A stretch of DNA of 64,000 nucleotides from Opimibacter sp041746735. Its GTDB lineage: Bacteria > Bacteroidota > Bacteroidia > Chitinophagales > Saprospiraceae. How positions within the stretch are numbered: the first letter of the stretch is position 1; the number at the start of each line of letters is the position of its first letter. Positions 25,301 through 32,786 of this stretch are shown here, in pieces. The notes under the pieces are model-generated. The model searched no databases. It had not been told where the DNA came from and saw nothing but the letters and a program-made list of their open reading frames with translations. Location: the NCBI GenBank assembly GCA_041746735.1, contig JBGTGP010000023.1, forward strand, positions 12,441 to 76,440, in the 5' to 3' direction. Made by a program: the position numbers and the translations under genes.

Positions 25301-26281
25301 TACAACGGGTATGATGTGAGTTGTGCGGGTGCGGATGATGGTGGGATAGAAGCGATCGCAGATGGTAACGGGCCCTTTGCGTATCTGTGGAGTACAGGAG
25401 ATATGAATTCATCGATTCAAGGTGTACAGACTGGAAGCTATAGTGTAGGTGTGACGGATGGCAATGGGTGTATAATCACGGGCGTCATCACACTCCACGA
25501 GCCGGAGGAGTTCATGCTTGGTTTTGGCATTAGCTCACCAGGATGTTTCGAACAAGAGAAAGGCAGCATCACGGTGATGGCATCAGGTGGTGTGCCTCCA
25601 TATCGGTATGCTATGAATGGAAGTGCCTACACCACAGACCCGACATTCGACGGGCTGGATGGTGGACTCTATCACCTGACGGCTCTGGATGCCAATGAAT
25701 GTGAGGCCGGTGAGTTGATCTGGATCAAGCCCCCCGTACAAGTACAGGTGGATCTTGGTGGTGATCAGCATATAGCATCGGGCGATACAGTGCGATTGGA
25801 GGCGATGGTCAATGTGCCGCTGGATTCGCTTAGTCTGGTGACTTGGAATGGAGCAGGAACTGCGCCTTGCGTGAATTGTATCACCCAGACTGTAGTACCC
25901 GTGATCACCACTTCCTATTCCGTGGAAGTGATTTCTGTAGATGGTTGTTCGGACCGGGATGATATGACGGTCTATGTGGATCGTGATGATGAGATCTATG
26001 TTCCGAATATTTTTTCTCCGAATGGAGATGGTATCAATGACAGGTTGGTAATCGGGGCTGGCCGCGATATAGAGATGATTCATTCGCTGGTGATTTTTGA
26101 TCGGTGGGGAACGATGGTGTACTCGGCCAATGAGTTTGCACCGAATGATGCATCAGTGGCTTGGGATGGCACCAGCAGAGGACAGATGCTTAATCCTGGG
26201 GTGTTTACGTACAGGGTGGAGGTTAGGTCGGCAGGTGGAGGGGGATTTGTCAGGTATGGGGATGTCACTTTGGTAAGGTGA
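22349..26281 (+). CDS. T9SS type B surface protein with propeller-like head, copy B
   Basis: About 1,310 residues from the ATG at 22349, which begins a signal peptide (MYKISTWQVLILYIFF...). The frame opens at 22268, overlapping the lipoprotein stop, and that start would add 27 residues. The layout matches copy A: head of about 290 residues with VYV/FLLEFDLNTGSSALV-type strands, CDNSLDLDCDN linker, SVAGSGTDMITL domain, nine 41-residue cysteine-pair repeats and one longer unit, SprB-like segments and a type B sorting domain (SPNGDGINDRLVIGAG ... GDVTLVR). From 23300 to the stop it aligns with copy A over 2,982 bases without a gap; about 48 of 993 residues differ by eye. A strong hairpin with a T-run lies inside the signal-peptide codons. 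Confidence 0.88.
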   Translation: MYKISTWQVLILYIFFLPSNNVSLQTYYAFGNLQYWRIDFDNALCDGCSIEPQGYTTEYGSGLSFCPDGSFYVMNGPFLLEFDLNTGSSALVAEWPLSSNPQMAGIVCISDSVFYTIQYFSGNLFIWNINSGIVTDLGSTGINPFDDMSIVEGKYYGASEFGIVHIDITNPSNSSLVVANSIPPYRFTNPTASPFCNTLIATGRNVSGDPELLVSINLVDGAITPLCYSVGDIPNFCTFLEHIPPEHCDNSLDLDCDNSSGASGSDFSSNIVSCLSQHAYIADEDVRMYYNDIISEVIIRVTGFVPDGIQEYLMISGGVAGISVAGSGTDMITLSNAGGARSTEFIDALRLIQYRNDALYPTGGQRTVEVQFTTASGSMSNVATAFIEVIELPQLQVDLGPDIDACEGESYILDAGHPGATYQWSSGQTTRMITPADPGTYIVIVSNGLQCPGSDTILYDVLPVIEMALTGPSMICDNQAVMLTLTTDAPFPVTVEIQSTQSGSILLQDVMGTVQFQDIISFASTYTISAVTPSSPACIELAEDQVTVEVFPTYVHQVEVSMCEGDSVWLGFHWEKFDGTYENFFSSIHGCDSTVTTTIYLLPAELIFLQDETCDPTQAGVFFQHLDNPNGCDTVIRTTVTLLPSDTTTFIALTCSSSQVGSTIDTLINALGCDSLILHAMVLDPPADTTMVIMNSCDSLLLGTVYNTLMGADGCDSIVAVVTSFAEVDTTYISGTSCIPQNIGVFEDLYASSQGCDSLVITTITPGLPDTTYLNLTSCDSSTLGVTEEIFVGVNGCDSLIITTVTYSESDSTFLDTVTCDPAEAGIYIVLYLNQFGCDSIVTSTITLAPTHDIQFVSTSCQPQDTGTFVQYLTNQSGCDSIVTTVISLLPAHDVFFMSSSCHEADTGVFIQQLINQHGCDSIVTSIVSLTDVITTILEDFTCDENSTGSVETLYTSTTGCDSLVIELTSLFPLTELELQSTMDYNGYDVSCAGADDGGIEAIADGNGPFAYLWSTGDMNSSIQGVQTGSYSVGVTDGNGCIITGVITLHEPEEFMLGFGISSPGCFEQEKGSITVMASGGVPPYRYAMNGSAYTTDPTFDGLDGGLYHLTALDANECEAGELIWIKPPVQVQVDLGGDQHIASGDTVRLEAMVNVPLDSLSLVTWNGAGTAPCVNCITQTVVPVITTSYSVEVISVDGCSDRDDMTVYVDRDDEIYVPNIFSPNGDGINDRLVIGAGRDIEMIHSLVIFDRWGTMVYSANEFAPNDASVAWDGTSRGQMLNPGVFTYRVEVRSAGGGGFVRYGDVTLVR
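22352..22398 (+). terminator. intrinsic-terminator-like hairpin inside the signal-peptide codons
   Basis: A 14-base perfect stem TATAAGATCAGCAC / GTGCTGATCTTATA with a seven-base loop, then TATA and eight T (22391-22398). It begins three bases after the chosen ATG at 22349. By form it is a good intrinsic terminator, so it may attenuate transcription of the large gene unless ribosomes arriving from the overlapping upstream frame melt it. Confidence 0.6.
24185..25273 (+). repeat. 41-residue cysteine-pair repeat array, copy B
   Basis: Same nine-unit array as in copy A, shifted by 5,584 bases and with no insertions or deletions. The fifth unit differs most: SCDSSTLGVTEEIFVGVNGC here against SCDSSSLGVFETLLTAVNGC in copy A. 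Confidence 0.85.
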
Positions 26282-26583
26282 GTGGGGTGCTTCGACCTGC
26301 TTGACACATCCTCGTGCTACAGCTCAGCAACCGTGGTGAGAGGTTGAGAGGTTGAGAGGTTGAGGAGTTGAGAGGTTGAGGAGTTTAGTGTTTAGGAGTT
26401 TAGTGTGTAAGGTTGACTACGCGTTGGTGATGATGTTGACAGCAGTTTTGAGCTAATGGATACAGTTGGTGTTCCCGGAACAAGATCATGGTCGATCCTT
26501 TCAGGGTTGGAGGTGGGGGTGTGGCCCGGACCCCGGGTTGCAACCCGGGGTTGAAGATGGGTAAGCCCTTCAGGCTTATGTAT
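26279..26583 (+). repeat. R element copy 3
   Basis: It begins right after the copy B stop with the same 60 bases as R2. A GAGAGGTTGA-type block follows (26337-26380), then the shared body with the 22-base palindrome at 26530-26551 and AAGCCCTTCAGGCTT. The 26282-26807 gap contains no convincing gene; a 98-codon frame at 26488 lies across the repeat and is rejected. Confidence 0.8.
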
Positions 26584-26599
26584 GATTTCTTCGACTTTG

Positions 26600-26675
26600 T
26601 CTTTACCCTTATACCCCTGATACGCCAAATTTGGCGTATCTACCCTTTTACCCATTACCCCACTTGCGCGCAAGT
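26600..26675. repeat. TTTACCC minisatellite with palindromes
   Basis: TTTACCC-type units flank a perfect 22-base palindrome at 26619-26640 (core CGCCAAATTTGGCG). The perfect palindrome ACTTGCGCGCAAGT follows at 26662-26675. The order matches 15661-15715 near R1, so the outer borders of the duplicated region are related. Confidence 0.65.
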
Positions 26676-26807
26676 ACCACGGGTGCGACCCGGGGTTCCG
26701 CCCCTACACATTCACCACGACCTGACACCCTGTAAACTTTTCACCCCCCAGAATGCGTTATACCATCTTACCGCTTCCATGTAATTTTACCGGTAGAAAT
26801 CAAGCGC

Positions 26808-28448
26808 ATGAAGAGAACGATTTTATATACCACCGTGATACTGGTGGCTGCATTTGTTGGCATTGCTGCCACCTTACAGCAAAAAGGCCGTTATTTTGAT
26901 ATCATCAAGAATCTGGAGATCTTTAGTAATATGTATAAAGAGATCAATTCCAGCTATGTCGATGAAATCGATCCCAACCAGATCATGAAAGTGGGTATTG
27001 ATGCCATGCTGGCAACTCTGGATCCCTTCACGAATTACTTCTCTGAGTCCCAGATCGAAGGATTCCGTTTTCGAAATGAGGAAGGTGAGGCATCGTCCGG
27101 GCTCAAAATCAAAAAAATCGGAGCCGATCTGGTGATCACCGGTATCATCGAAGACTCACCGGCTCATGCCGCCGGATTGAAGGTCGGGGACCGGATCGTC
27201 ACTGTCAATGGTGAAAATACGGGCAAACGTTCAGCCCAGGATGTCATGGATATCATCAGTGGAGTACCCGGCAGTGAAATGAATCTGGACATCCTCCGGC
27301 CAGGCACCACAAACGAAATGAACATCCGCATCACCCGCGGAGGCATGGATGGAAAAAATGTACCCTATTCCGGGATGATTGCTGACGATGTGGGTTATAT
27401 CTCCCTGACCACTTTCTCACGGGATGCCGGACGCAATGTCGCCAATGCACTCCGGGATTTGAAAACCACCTCGCCCACCCTCAGGGGTGTAGTCCTGGAT
27501 CTTAGGGGCAATGGGGGCGGATTACTTCGTGAGGCTATCAACGTTTGCAACATATTTATTCCGGCCAATGAAACAGTGGTTACGACAAGAAGCAAAGTCA
27601 TCGAAGCTGACCAGGAGTTTAAGACCCGCAATGAACCTGTCGACAAAGACATCGAATTGGTCGTGCTGATCGATGAGCAATCGGCCTCTGCGTCTGAGAT
27701 TGTCTCGGGTGTCATACAAGACCTCGATCGGGGTATTGTCATCGGGCAGCTTTCCTTCGGAAAAGGATTGGTCCAAAACACCTTTGATATAGGTTACAAT
27801 GCCAAAGTCAAACTGACCACCTCCAAATACTATATCCCTAGCGGCCGCTGTATCCAGTCCGTAGAATATAAAAACGGTGAAAGGGTGCATATCCCGGATG
27901 AAAAACGAGGCAAATTCAAAACCCGAGGTGGCCGCACCGTCCTGGATGGAGGAGGTGTGCAGCCGGATATACCCCTGCCCAATGAGCAACAACCCCTGAT
28001 TGTGAAAAAACTACTGGAACAGGACATCATTTTCAACTTTGTGACCCAGTATTGCATCGGTCGTGATAGCATCGAAGCGCTTGAGCGTTTCAGGTACACG
28101 GATTTTCAAGCATTTTCAACGTATCTCCAAAAGAGTGATTTCAAGTTTGAAACCGAAACCGATAAACTGATCCGGAAAATCAAAGAGACCTCCTCCAAGG
28201 AAGCGTATTCTGCTGAAGTAACGACCCATCTCGAACAACTCAAGACCCTCGTTGAAAAGGAAAAAGCTGCTCAGGTTCGTCAGCATGAAAAGGAAATCCT
28301 CCGGGCTATCGAGCGGGAAATGCTTAGCCGCTATTATTTCGAGACGGGCATGGTGAGGCATCAACTAAAAAATGATCCTGACCTAACAGAAGCTATCAAC
28401 GTGATCCAATCTCCTCAACGATATGCTTCAATATTGCATGGGAAGTAA
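26808..28448 (+). CDS. S41 family C-terminal processing peptidase
   Basis: A 546-residue periplasmic serine protease of the CtpA/Prc type. Residues 1-22 form a signal anchor (LYTTVILVAAFVGIAATL). A PDZ domain lies at about 92-170 (SSGLKIKKIGADLVITGII, GLKVGDRIVTVNG). The peptidase core has LDLRGNGGGLL, the nucleophile region DEQSASASEIVSGVIQD, and the general-base lysine in FGKGLVQNTFD. The C-terminal region from about 400 is helical and charged. Such enzymes trim or degrade exported proteins from the C-terminus. The start follows the repeat region by about 100 bases, and no promoter box was identified. Confidence 0.93.
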   Translation: MKRTILYTTVILVAAFVGIAATLQQKGRYFDIIKNLEIFSNMYKEINSSYVDEIDPNQIMKVGIDAMLATLDPFTNYFSESQIEGFRFRNEEGEASSGLKIKKIGADLVITGIIEDSPAHAAGLKVGDRIVTVNGENTGKRSAQDVMDIISGVPGSEMNLDILRPGTTNEMNIRITRGGMDGKNVPYSGMIADDVGYISLTTFSRDAGRNVANALRDLKTTSPTLRGVVLDLRGNGGGLLREAINVCNIFIPANETVVTTRSKVIEADQEFKTRNEPVDKDIELVVLIDEQSASASEIVSGVIQDLDRGIVIGQLSFGKGLVQNTFDIGYNAKVKLTTSKYYIPSGRCIQSVEYKNGERVHIPDEKRGKFKTRGGRTVLDGGGVQPDIPLPNEQQPLIVKKLLEQDIIFNFVTQYCIGRDSIEALERFRYTDFQAFSTYLQKSDFKFETETDKLIRKIKETSSKEAYSAEVTTHLEQLKTLVEKEKAAQVRQHEKEILRAIEREMLSRYYFETGMVRHQLKNDPDLTEAINVIQSPQRYASILHGK

Positions 28449-28519
28449 GGTCAGGATGATTTCAGCTCCTTGATGGCACGAACGAAAGGGTTATTCGAAA
28501 GAAAACCATTCTGTTAAAA

Positions 28520-28554
28520 AGTGGTTATGATACCATATCATACAGATAACCACT
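28520..28554 (+). promoter_or_regulatory. nested hairpin upstream of tsaB
   Basis: Outer stem AGTGGTTAT / ATAACCACT (nine bases). The loop contains a second palindrome, ATGATA-CCA-TATCAT, which partly overlaps the outer arm, so the two folds are alternatives. It ends nine bases before the ATG at 28564 and could affect translation initiation or terminate the upstream transcript; there is no T-run. Confidence 0.4.
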
Positions 28555-28563
28555 GTGCATAAT

Positions 28564-29283
28564 ATGTATATTCTTCACATAGAGACCTCCACGCGCGATG
28601 GATCAGTAGCGCTGAGTGCGGGTGAGCGGGTCATACAGGAGGTGAATATTCCTGAAACCAGCAGTCAAGCCTCTATGCTGACGCCTGCCATTCAGGCATT
28701 GCTTAGCGCAGGCAGCATACGTCCAAAGGATTTGAGTGCGATTTGTGTGAGTTCGGGCCCGGGATCCTATACCGGATTGCGGGTTGGAAGTTCGACGGCC
28801 AAGGCCATGTCTTATAGTTTGGGCATTCCGCTGTTGTCTGTCCCTGCATTGGCGGGTCTGGCGGTGTCCATCTTTGATCATTATCCGGATGCTGACTATG
28901 CCCTTCCCATGTTGGATGCCCGCCGAAGGGAGGTGTATGCCGCTATCTATGACCGGGAGATGAAGGAAATATGGCCGGTTCAATCGGTTATTTTGGACGA
29001 GGTCTTCTTTACCGACCACTTACCTGTCCGTGACAAGATCGTGGCTGGTGGGGATGGCGCGGTTAAAATTGGTTCAGAAGCTAACTACTGTCCGGGACTG
29101 ACTATTGACCGGGAATTGCGGTGCCGTGCTGGTGCATTAGCGGGGCTAGCTCTGGCTCGCTACCAGGCCGGGGTGGTCGAGGATCCCATACATTTTGTGC
29201 CCTTTTACATCAAACCACCTCATATCACCACACCCAAAAAAGGGAGATTGGATGGAGTCAGGACTGAGGAAAATGGCCTTTAA
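28564..29283 (+). CDS. tsaB: tRNA threonylcarbamoyladenosine biosynthesis protein TsaB
   Basis: A 239-residue ASKHA-fold protein starting MYILHIETSTRDGSVAL. A GTG three codons upstream is the alternative start. The diagnostic SSGPGSYTGLRVGSSTAKAMSY lies near residues 62-83, and the mid-region LPMLDARRREVYAAIYD is also conserved. TsaB is the inactive-site partner that activates TsaD in making t6A37 on ANN-decoding tRNAs, an essential modification. The length is normal. Confidence 0.92.
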   Translation: MYILHIETSTRDGSVALSAGERVIQEVNIPETSSQASMLTPAIQALLSAGSIRPKDLSAICVSSGPGSYTGLRVGSSTAKAMSYSLGIPLLSVPALAGLAVSIFDHYPDADYALPMLDARRREVYAAIYDREMKEIWPVQSVILDEVFFTDHLPVRDKIVAGGDGAVKIGSEANYCPGLTIDRELRCRAGALAGLALARYQAGVVEDPIHFVPFYIKPPHITTPKKGRLDGVRTEENGL

Positions 29284-29424
29284 TAGGCACTTAGATATGT
29301 ATATGTGTTTGTATATAAATCAAATCTTTAACATATAATATTGATTGTCAATCGTTTAAGCATTGTTAATAATGATATGGTATGGTTTGTGTTAAAGCTA
29401 TCATGAATCCGAATAATCTCGCTC

Positions 29425-29763
29425 ATGATGAAAAAGAAGACTGAAATTGTAAGTTTAAGAAAAGGGACCAGCGAAATAGAACTCAATTACGCTGATCTGC
29501 GGAAGGCTGTCCTGGTGCTCCGGGCTGTAAATCACAAATTGCGTCAGCGTGTGATTGATCTGCTGGAAGAGCATGCCACGATGACGGTAACTGATATTTA
29601 TATTAAGCTGCGCCTTGAGCAGTCTGTGGCCTCCCAGCATCTGGCGATACTTCGCCGGGCAGGTGTCGTGCTGACAGAGCGTCAGGGAAAATTTATTTAT
29701 TATTCGCTGGATAAAGACCGTCTCAACCAGATCTCCAAGCTGGTGGAAGAGCTTGCCGGCTAA
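29425..29763 (+). CDS. ArsR-type winged-helix regulator, paralogue 1
   Basis: A 112-residue DNA-binding protein. The recognition region LRLEQSVASQHLAILRRAGVV fits ArsR-type winged helices, followed by the beta-wing TERQGKFIYYSLD. No metal-binding cysteine motif (such as CxC) is present, so it probably senses something other than metal or acts through protein-protein contacts. A closely similar gene follows at 29984. Candidate operator: the inverted repeat ATTGATTGTCAAT at about 29340, in a 140-base AT-rich gap. Confidence 0.85.
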   Translation: MMKKKTEIVSLRKGTSEIELNYADLRKAVLVLRAVNHKLRQRVIDLLEEHATMTVTDIYIKLRLEQSVASQHLAILRRAGVVLTERQGKFIYYSLDKDRLNQISKLVEELAG

Positions 29764-29890
29764 ATCTTTGCTTTAGGTAGCCCATTTAAGGCTTTGATAC
29801 TGTGAAGATTAAAAAATATTTTCACCCCCCACTTCTTTTACATTTCCTTGTCAATCAAGAGGTTACGCACACCTTGGTGGAGGTCACCTG

Positions 29891-29935
29891 ATTACAAATG
29901 CATTTTTTTTGTAATATCATTTGGTTGAGTCAAAT
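29891..29935 (+). promoter_or_regulatory. inverted repeats upstream of second ArsR-type gene
   Basis: Two imperfect dyads: ATTACAAA / TTTGTAAT (29891-29898 and 29908-29915) and ATTTG-GTTGAGT-CAAAT (29919-29935). Both are 50-90 bases before the ATG at 29984 and are operator candidates for a dimeric winged-helix regulator. Confidence 0.35.
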
Positions 29936-29983
29936 CTTCTCTGCAAATTTGTTGCTAAGGTTTAACTCAAAATAAGGAAATGT

Positions 29984-30289
29984 ATGAAGAGGACTAAGGT
30001 CACCTTTCAGCAGGAGAAGCTAACGGTGTCTACGGAACTTATGCGGGCTCTGGCTCACCCACTCCGTCTGAAAATCCTGGAGTTTTTGGATCAAAACAAA
30101 AACATACAGGTAAATCACATTTACAATACCCTCAAGATTGAGCAATCCATTGCGTCGCAGCATCTTCGAATTCTGAAGAATGCCGGGGTATTGGTCGCCG
30201 ATAAGGATGGTAAGTACATGCATTATACGATCGACTACATGAAGGTCAGTAATGCGGTAAAAGCGATAAACCGTTTTATGGGTAAATAA
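29984..30289 (+). CDS. ArsR-type winged-helix regulator, paralogue 2
   Basis: A 101-residue protein with ELMRALAHPLRLKILEFLD, the recognition helix LKIEQSIASQHLRILKNAGVL and the wing DKDGKYMHYTID. It shares the EQS(V/I)ASQHL core with the gene 220 bases upstream, so the two arose by duplication. No cysteine metal site is visible. The targets are unknown; neither an efflux pump nor an arsenic gene is adjacent. Confidence 0.87.
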   Translation: MKRTKVTFQQEKLTVSTELMRALAHPLRLKILEFLDQNKNIQVNHIYNTLKIEQSIASQHLRILKNAGVLVADKDGKYMHYTIDYMKVSNAVKAINRFMGK

Positions 30290-30520
30290 TACAAAACGGA
30301 AGTATCAGCCTAACTTTTGCCCCCCTAATCCCATCCCAAATTTTTTCTCTTCAGGGCCTTCCTGCGGCTAAAACGTCAGCCCGAATCCTCAAGATCATTC
30401 AACGTTTTTTTCATTTACACCTGGCTTGCCGTTAACCGGCGAGGCAGCAGTATATTGCCTTCAGGTGCATTCCCGGGTGTCACCGTCAAATGGCGTCGTG
30501 GTGAATAGGATGATCTATCT

Positions 30521-31207
30521 TTAATTTTGATCAGCAGGTGTTCTTGTTCTGTCTGTCGGGAGATCTCCCCGTCCTTCTCCTTCTTGTGGGTGCCTGGATT
30601 TGAAGATCCTGCGATGAAACAGGAGTAGGGTAATAACACCGGTGGAGATCGCTGCGTCCGAAATATTGAAGACCGGTCTGAAAAACTGAAACTGCTGACT
30701 GCCCCAGATCGGAAAACTATCCGGCAATCGCGTATCGATCAGTGGGAAATAGAGCATATCTACGACCTTGCCAAACAGGAAAGGTGCGTATCCGCCTTCT
30801 GCCGGAAACATAGACGCTACACCTCCATGATAAGGGGTGTGTGAAAATATAAGACCATAAAATGCACTATCTATAATATTACCGAGTGCTCCGGCCAAAA
30901 TCAGGGAAAAAGACAAAATCACACCCAGCGTTTCTTTTGCCTTGATCAGACCGTGGATAATATAAATCAGAAAACCTACGGCAATAAGTCGAAAAATACT
31001 CAGCGCCAACTTTCCCCAGGTTCCACCGAGCGACAGGCCAAATGCCATACCTTCATTCTCGACAAAATGGATTCGAGCCCAACTTAATCCCAGGATGCTG
31101 AACTCCTCACCATACTCCATATGCGTTTTCACCCAGATCTTTAGTGTCTGGTCTACCAACAACACTACAAAGACAATCAAGACTACAGCGAAGGAACGCT
31201 TTGACAT
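30521..31207 (-). CDS. lspA: lipoprotein signal peptidase LspA
   Basis: Signal peptidase II, an inner-membrane aspartyl protease that removes the signal peptide from prolipoproteins. The 228 residues hold four membrane helices. The catalytic aspartates are in GNIIDS and FNISDAAIS, and HFVENEGMAFGLS is the conserved first motif. The loop between the two aspartates is longer than in proteobacterial LspA, with a PYHGGVASMFPAEGGYAPFLF segment, as usual for Bacteroidota. It lies 115 bases downstream of the DksA-like gene on the same strand, an arrangement often seen in this phylum. It would process the lipoproteins in this window. Confidence 0.95.
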   Translation of the reverse strand: MSKRSFAVVLIVFVVLLVDQTLKIWVKTHMEYGEEFSILGLSWARIHFVENEGMAFGLSLGGTWGKLALSIFRLIAVGFLIYIIHGLIKAKETLGVILSFSLILAGALGNIIDSAFYGLIFSHTPYHGGVASMFPAEGGYAPFLFGKVVDMLYFPLIDTRLPDSFPIWGSQQFQFFRPVFNISDAAISTGVITLLLFHRRIFKSRHPQEGEGRGDLPTDRTRTPADQN

Positions 31208-31322
31208 AGAATAGAGTTAACGGCATTTGACTTCGTAAATACAGGGGGAATACAGCAACATACAGAGTACATCCCTTTCCGGTTCAGCGCATCATCCGGC
31301 TCACCGGATGACCTTGGCTGCA

Positions 31323-32786
31323 TTAATTTTGTGCTTGTTTCGCTTCGATCGACAATGTCGCATGAGGCACCGCGCGTAAACGCTCCTTGGAGATCAGTTT
31401 GCCCGTCTCCCTGCAAATGCCGTAGACTTTGTTTTTGATACGGATCTTGGCATTCTCGAGGTGCTGGATGAGCTTTTGCTGACGGGCTGCCATTGAACTG
31501 ACTCTTTCGCTTTCCAGTGTACTCAGACCGTCATCCAGTCCTTTGATTTTGTTGTCCGGATTTTCGGCCATATCCTCGAGTTGCTTCAAATAAAACTCCA
31601 GTTGCTCCCGGGCAATGATCAGTTTTTCATCTATAAGCTGATCAAACTCCGTCAATTCCTGGTCACTGTAACGGGATTTCTGTGGCTCCTCGGGTGTAAT
31701 GATGGTCGTGGATACAGGTTTGCTTTCTTTCTTTACAGACATTTTTACAGTCGATTTGACTTTATGTTGAGCGATAGGATCAGATACGGTTTTTGGTGCT
31801 GATTTTGACTTGGTCAATGGGACAGCGCCGCTGACGCTTGGGACTTTGGTCACATCGGTATGTTTGGATCCGGTGGCGGGTGGTCTGGGGGTCACTTTGG
31901 TTTTGCCGACCGGAGATGTGGATAATACTTTAGGCACCGGCTTTGCGACAGGCGAGACCGTAGTTTTAGATTTAGGCGTAACGGCAACAGGTGTTTTAGT
32001 TTGGACCAGACTTTTCTTTGGCGCTTTTGTCTCAGCCGTCTTCTTGGGTGATGCTCCCTTGGCCTGGGCAATAGGTTTCAAAGTTGGTTTCCCTTTTCCT
32101 GAAGAAGTTACTTTAGGAGGTACTGATTTTTTGACCGGGGGAGCAGCCTTGGTTACAGCACCTGATTTTGGTGCTTTACCGGCTTTAACCGGTGTTATCT
32201 TCTTCGCCGTGACTTTCCTAATCGGCTTGGCCGGAACTGCTTTCTTTGGTGATGCGGCCGGTTTTATGGTCTTTGTAACAGCTTTCTTCGGAGGTGATTT
32301 TACCCCGGCCTTAGCCGGTAATTTGGCTTTAGCCGGAGATGATTTTGCCGGAGATGTTGCCTTAACGGCTTTGCCGACACTTCCCTTCGGTCCTTTTACG
32401 GATTGTGTTGTTGTTGATTTCCTTGAAACCGGGGTTGCTTTTTTAACAAGCGTGGTAACCTTTTTCAAGGGAGGCGAGGCTTTCTTGGCAGGAGCAGACG
32501 CCTTTTTCACGGGAGGCGAGGCTTTCTTCGCAGGAGCAGACGCCTTTTTCACGGGGGGTACGGCTTTCTTCTTAGGGGCAACAACCTTCTTGGCTGCCGT
32601 AGCACCCTTTTTTACGGTAGATCCTGCTTTTACCGGGGATTTGGACTTTGAGACAGAGGCAGGCTTGGCGACGGATTTGCCTTTAGCGGCGGTTTTCATA
32701 GCAGTTTTCTTCGTAACGGCACTTCCTGAAGCTTTAGGCCTCGATGTTGCTTTGCTTGTTGATTTGTTGTTTTTCTGAGTGGCCAT
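31323..32786 (-). CDS. DksA/TraR-like protein with long Lys/Ala/Pro-rich N-terminal tail
   Basis: A 487-residue protein. Residues from about 370 form the Bacteroidota-type TraR/DksA domain: KSRYSDQELTEFDQLI, a coiled-coil hairpin (IIAREQLEFYLKQLEDMAE, AARQQKLIQHLENAKIRI) and the finger KVYGICRETGKLISKERLRAVPHATL. Only one of the four zinc cysteines remains, which is normal for this subfamily. The first roughly 365 residues are low-complexity, rich in K, A, P, S, T and V, with repeats such as KKASAPAKKASPPVKKAS, and resemble histone H1 tails. Related proteins are usually about 125 residues, so the tail is the odd part. It may bind DNA or RNA polymerase; both are inference. Confidence 0.88.
   Translation of the reverse strand: MATQKNNKSTSKATSRPKASGSAVTKKTAMKTAAKGKSVAKPASVSKSKSPVKAGSTVKKGATAAKKVVAPKKKAVPPVKKASAPAKKASPPVKKASAPAKKASPPLKKVTTLVKKATPVSRKSTTTQSVKGPKGSVGKAVKATSPAKSSPAKAKLPAKAGVKSPPKKAVTKTIKPAASPKKAVPAKPIRKVTAKKITPVKAGKAPKSGAVTKAAPPVKKSVPPKVTSSGKGKPTLKPIAQAKGASPKKTAETKAPKKSLVQTKTPVAVTPKSKTTVSPVAKPVPKVLSTSPVGKTKVTPRPPATGSKHTDVTKVPSVSGAVPLTKSKSAPKTVSDPIAQHKVKSTVKMSVKKESKPVSTTIITPEEPQKSRYSDQELTEFDQLIDEKLIIAREQLEFYLKQLEDMAENPDNKIKGLDDGLSTLESERVSSMAARQQKLIQHLENAKIRIKNKVYGICRETGKLISKERLRAVPHATLSIEAKQAQN

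Noticed and set aside
15720..26281. Diversity-generating retroelement as the cause of head divergence
   Set aside because: No reverse transcriptase, template repeat or adenine-specific pattern was seen; the divergent part is the whole head, with no short C-terminal variable region.
26488..26784. A 98-codon frame downstream of surface protein B
   Set aside because: It reads through the R3 palindrome and minisatellite and is not conserved in R1 or R2.
31810..32778. A 322-codon plus-strand frame opposite the DksA-like gene
   Set aside because: It is the mirror of a lysine/alanine/proline-rich coding region; its Phe/Gly/Ala-rich product has no family features and the minus-strand gene is clearly real.
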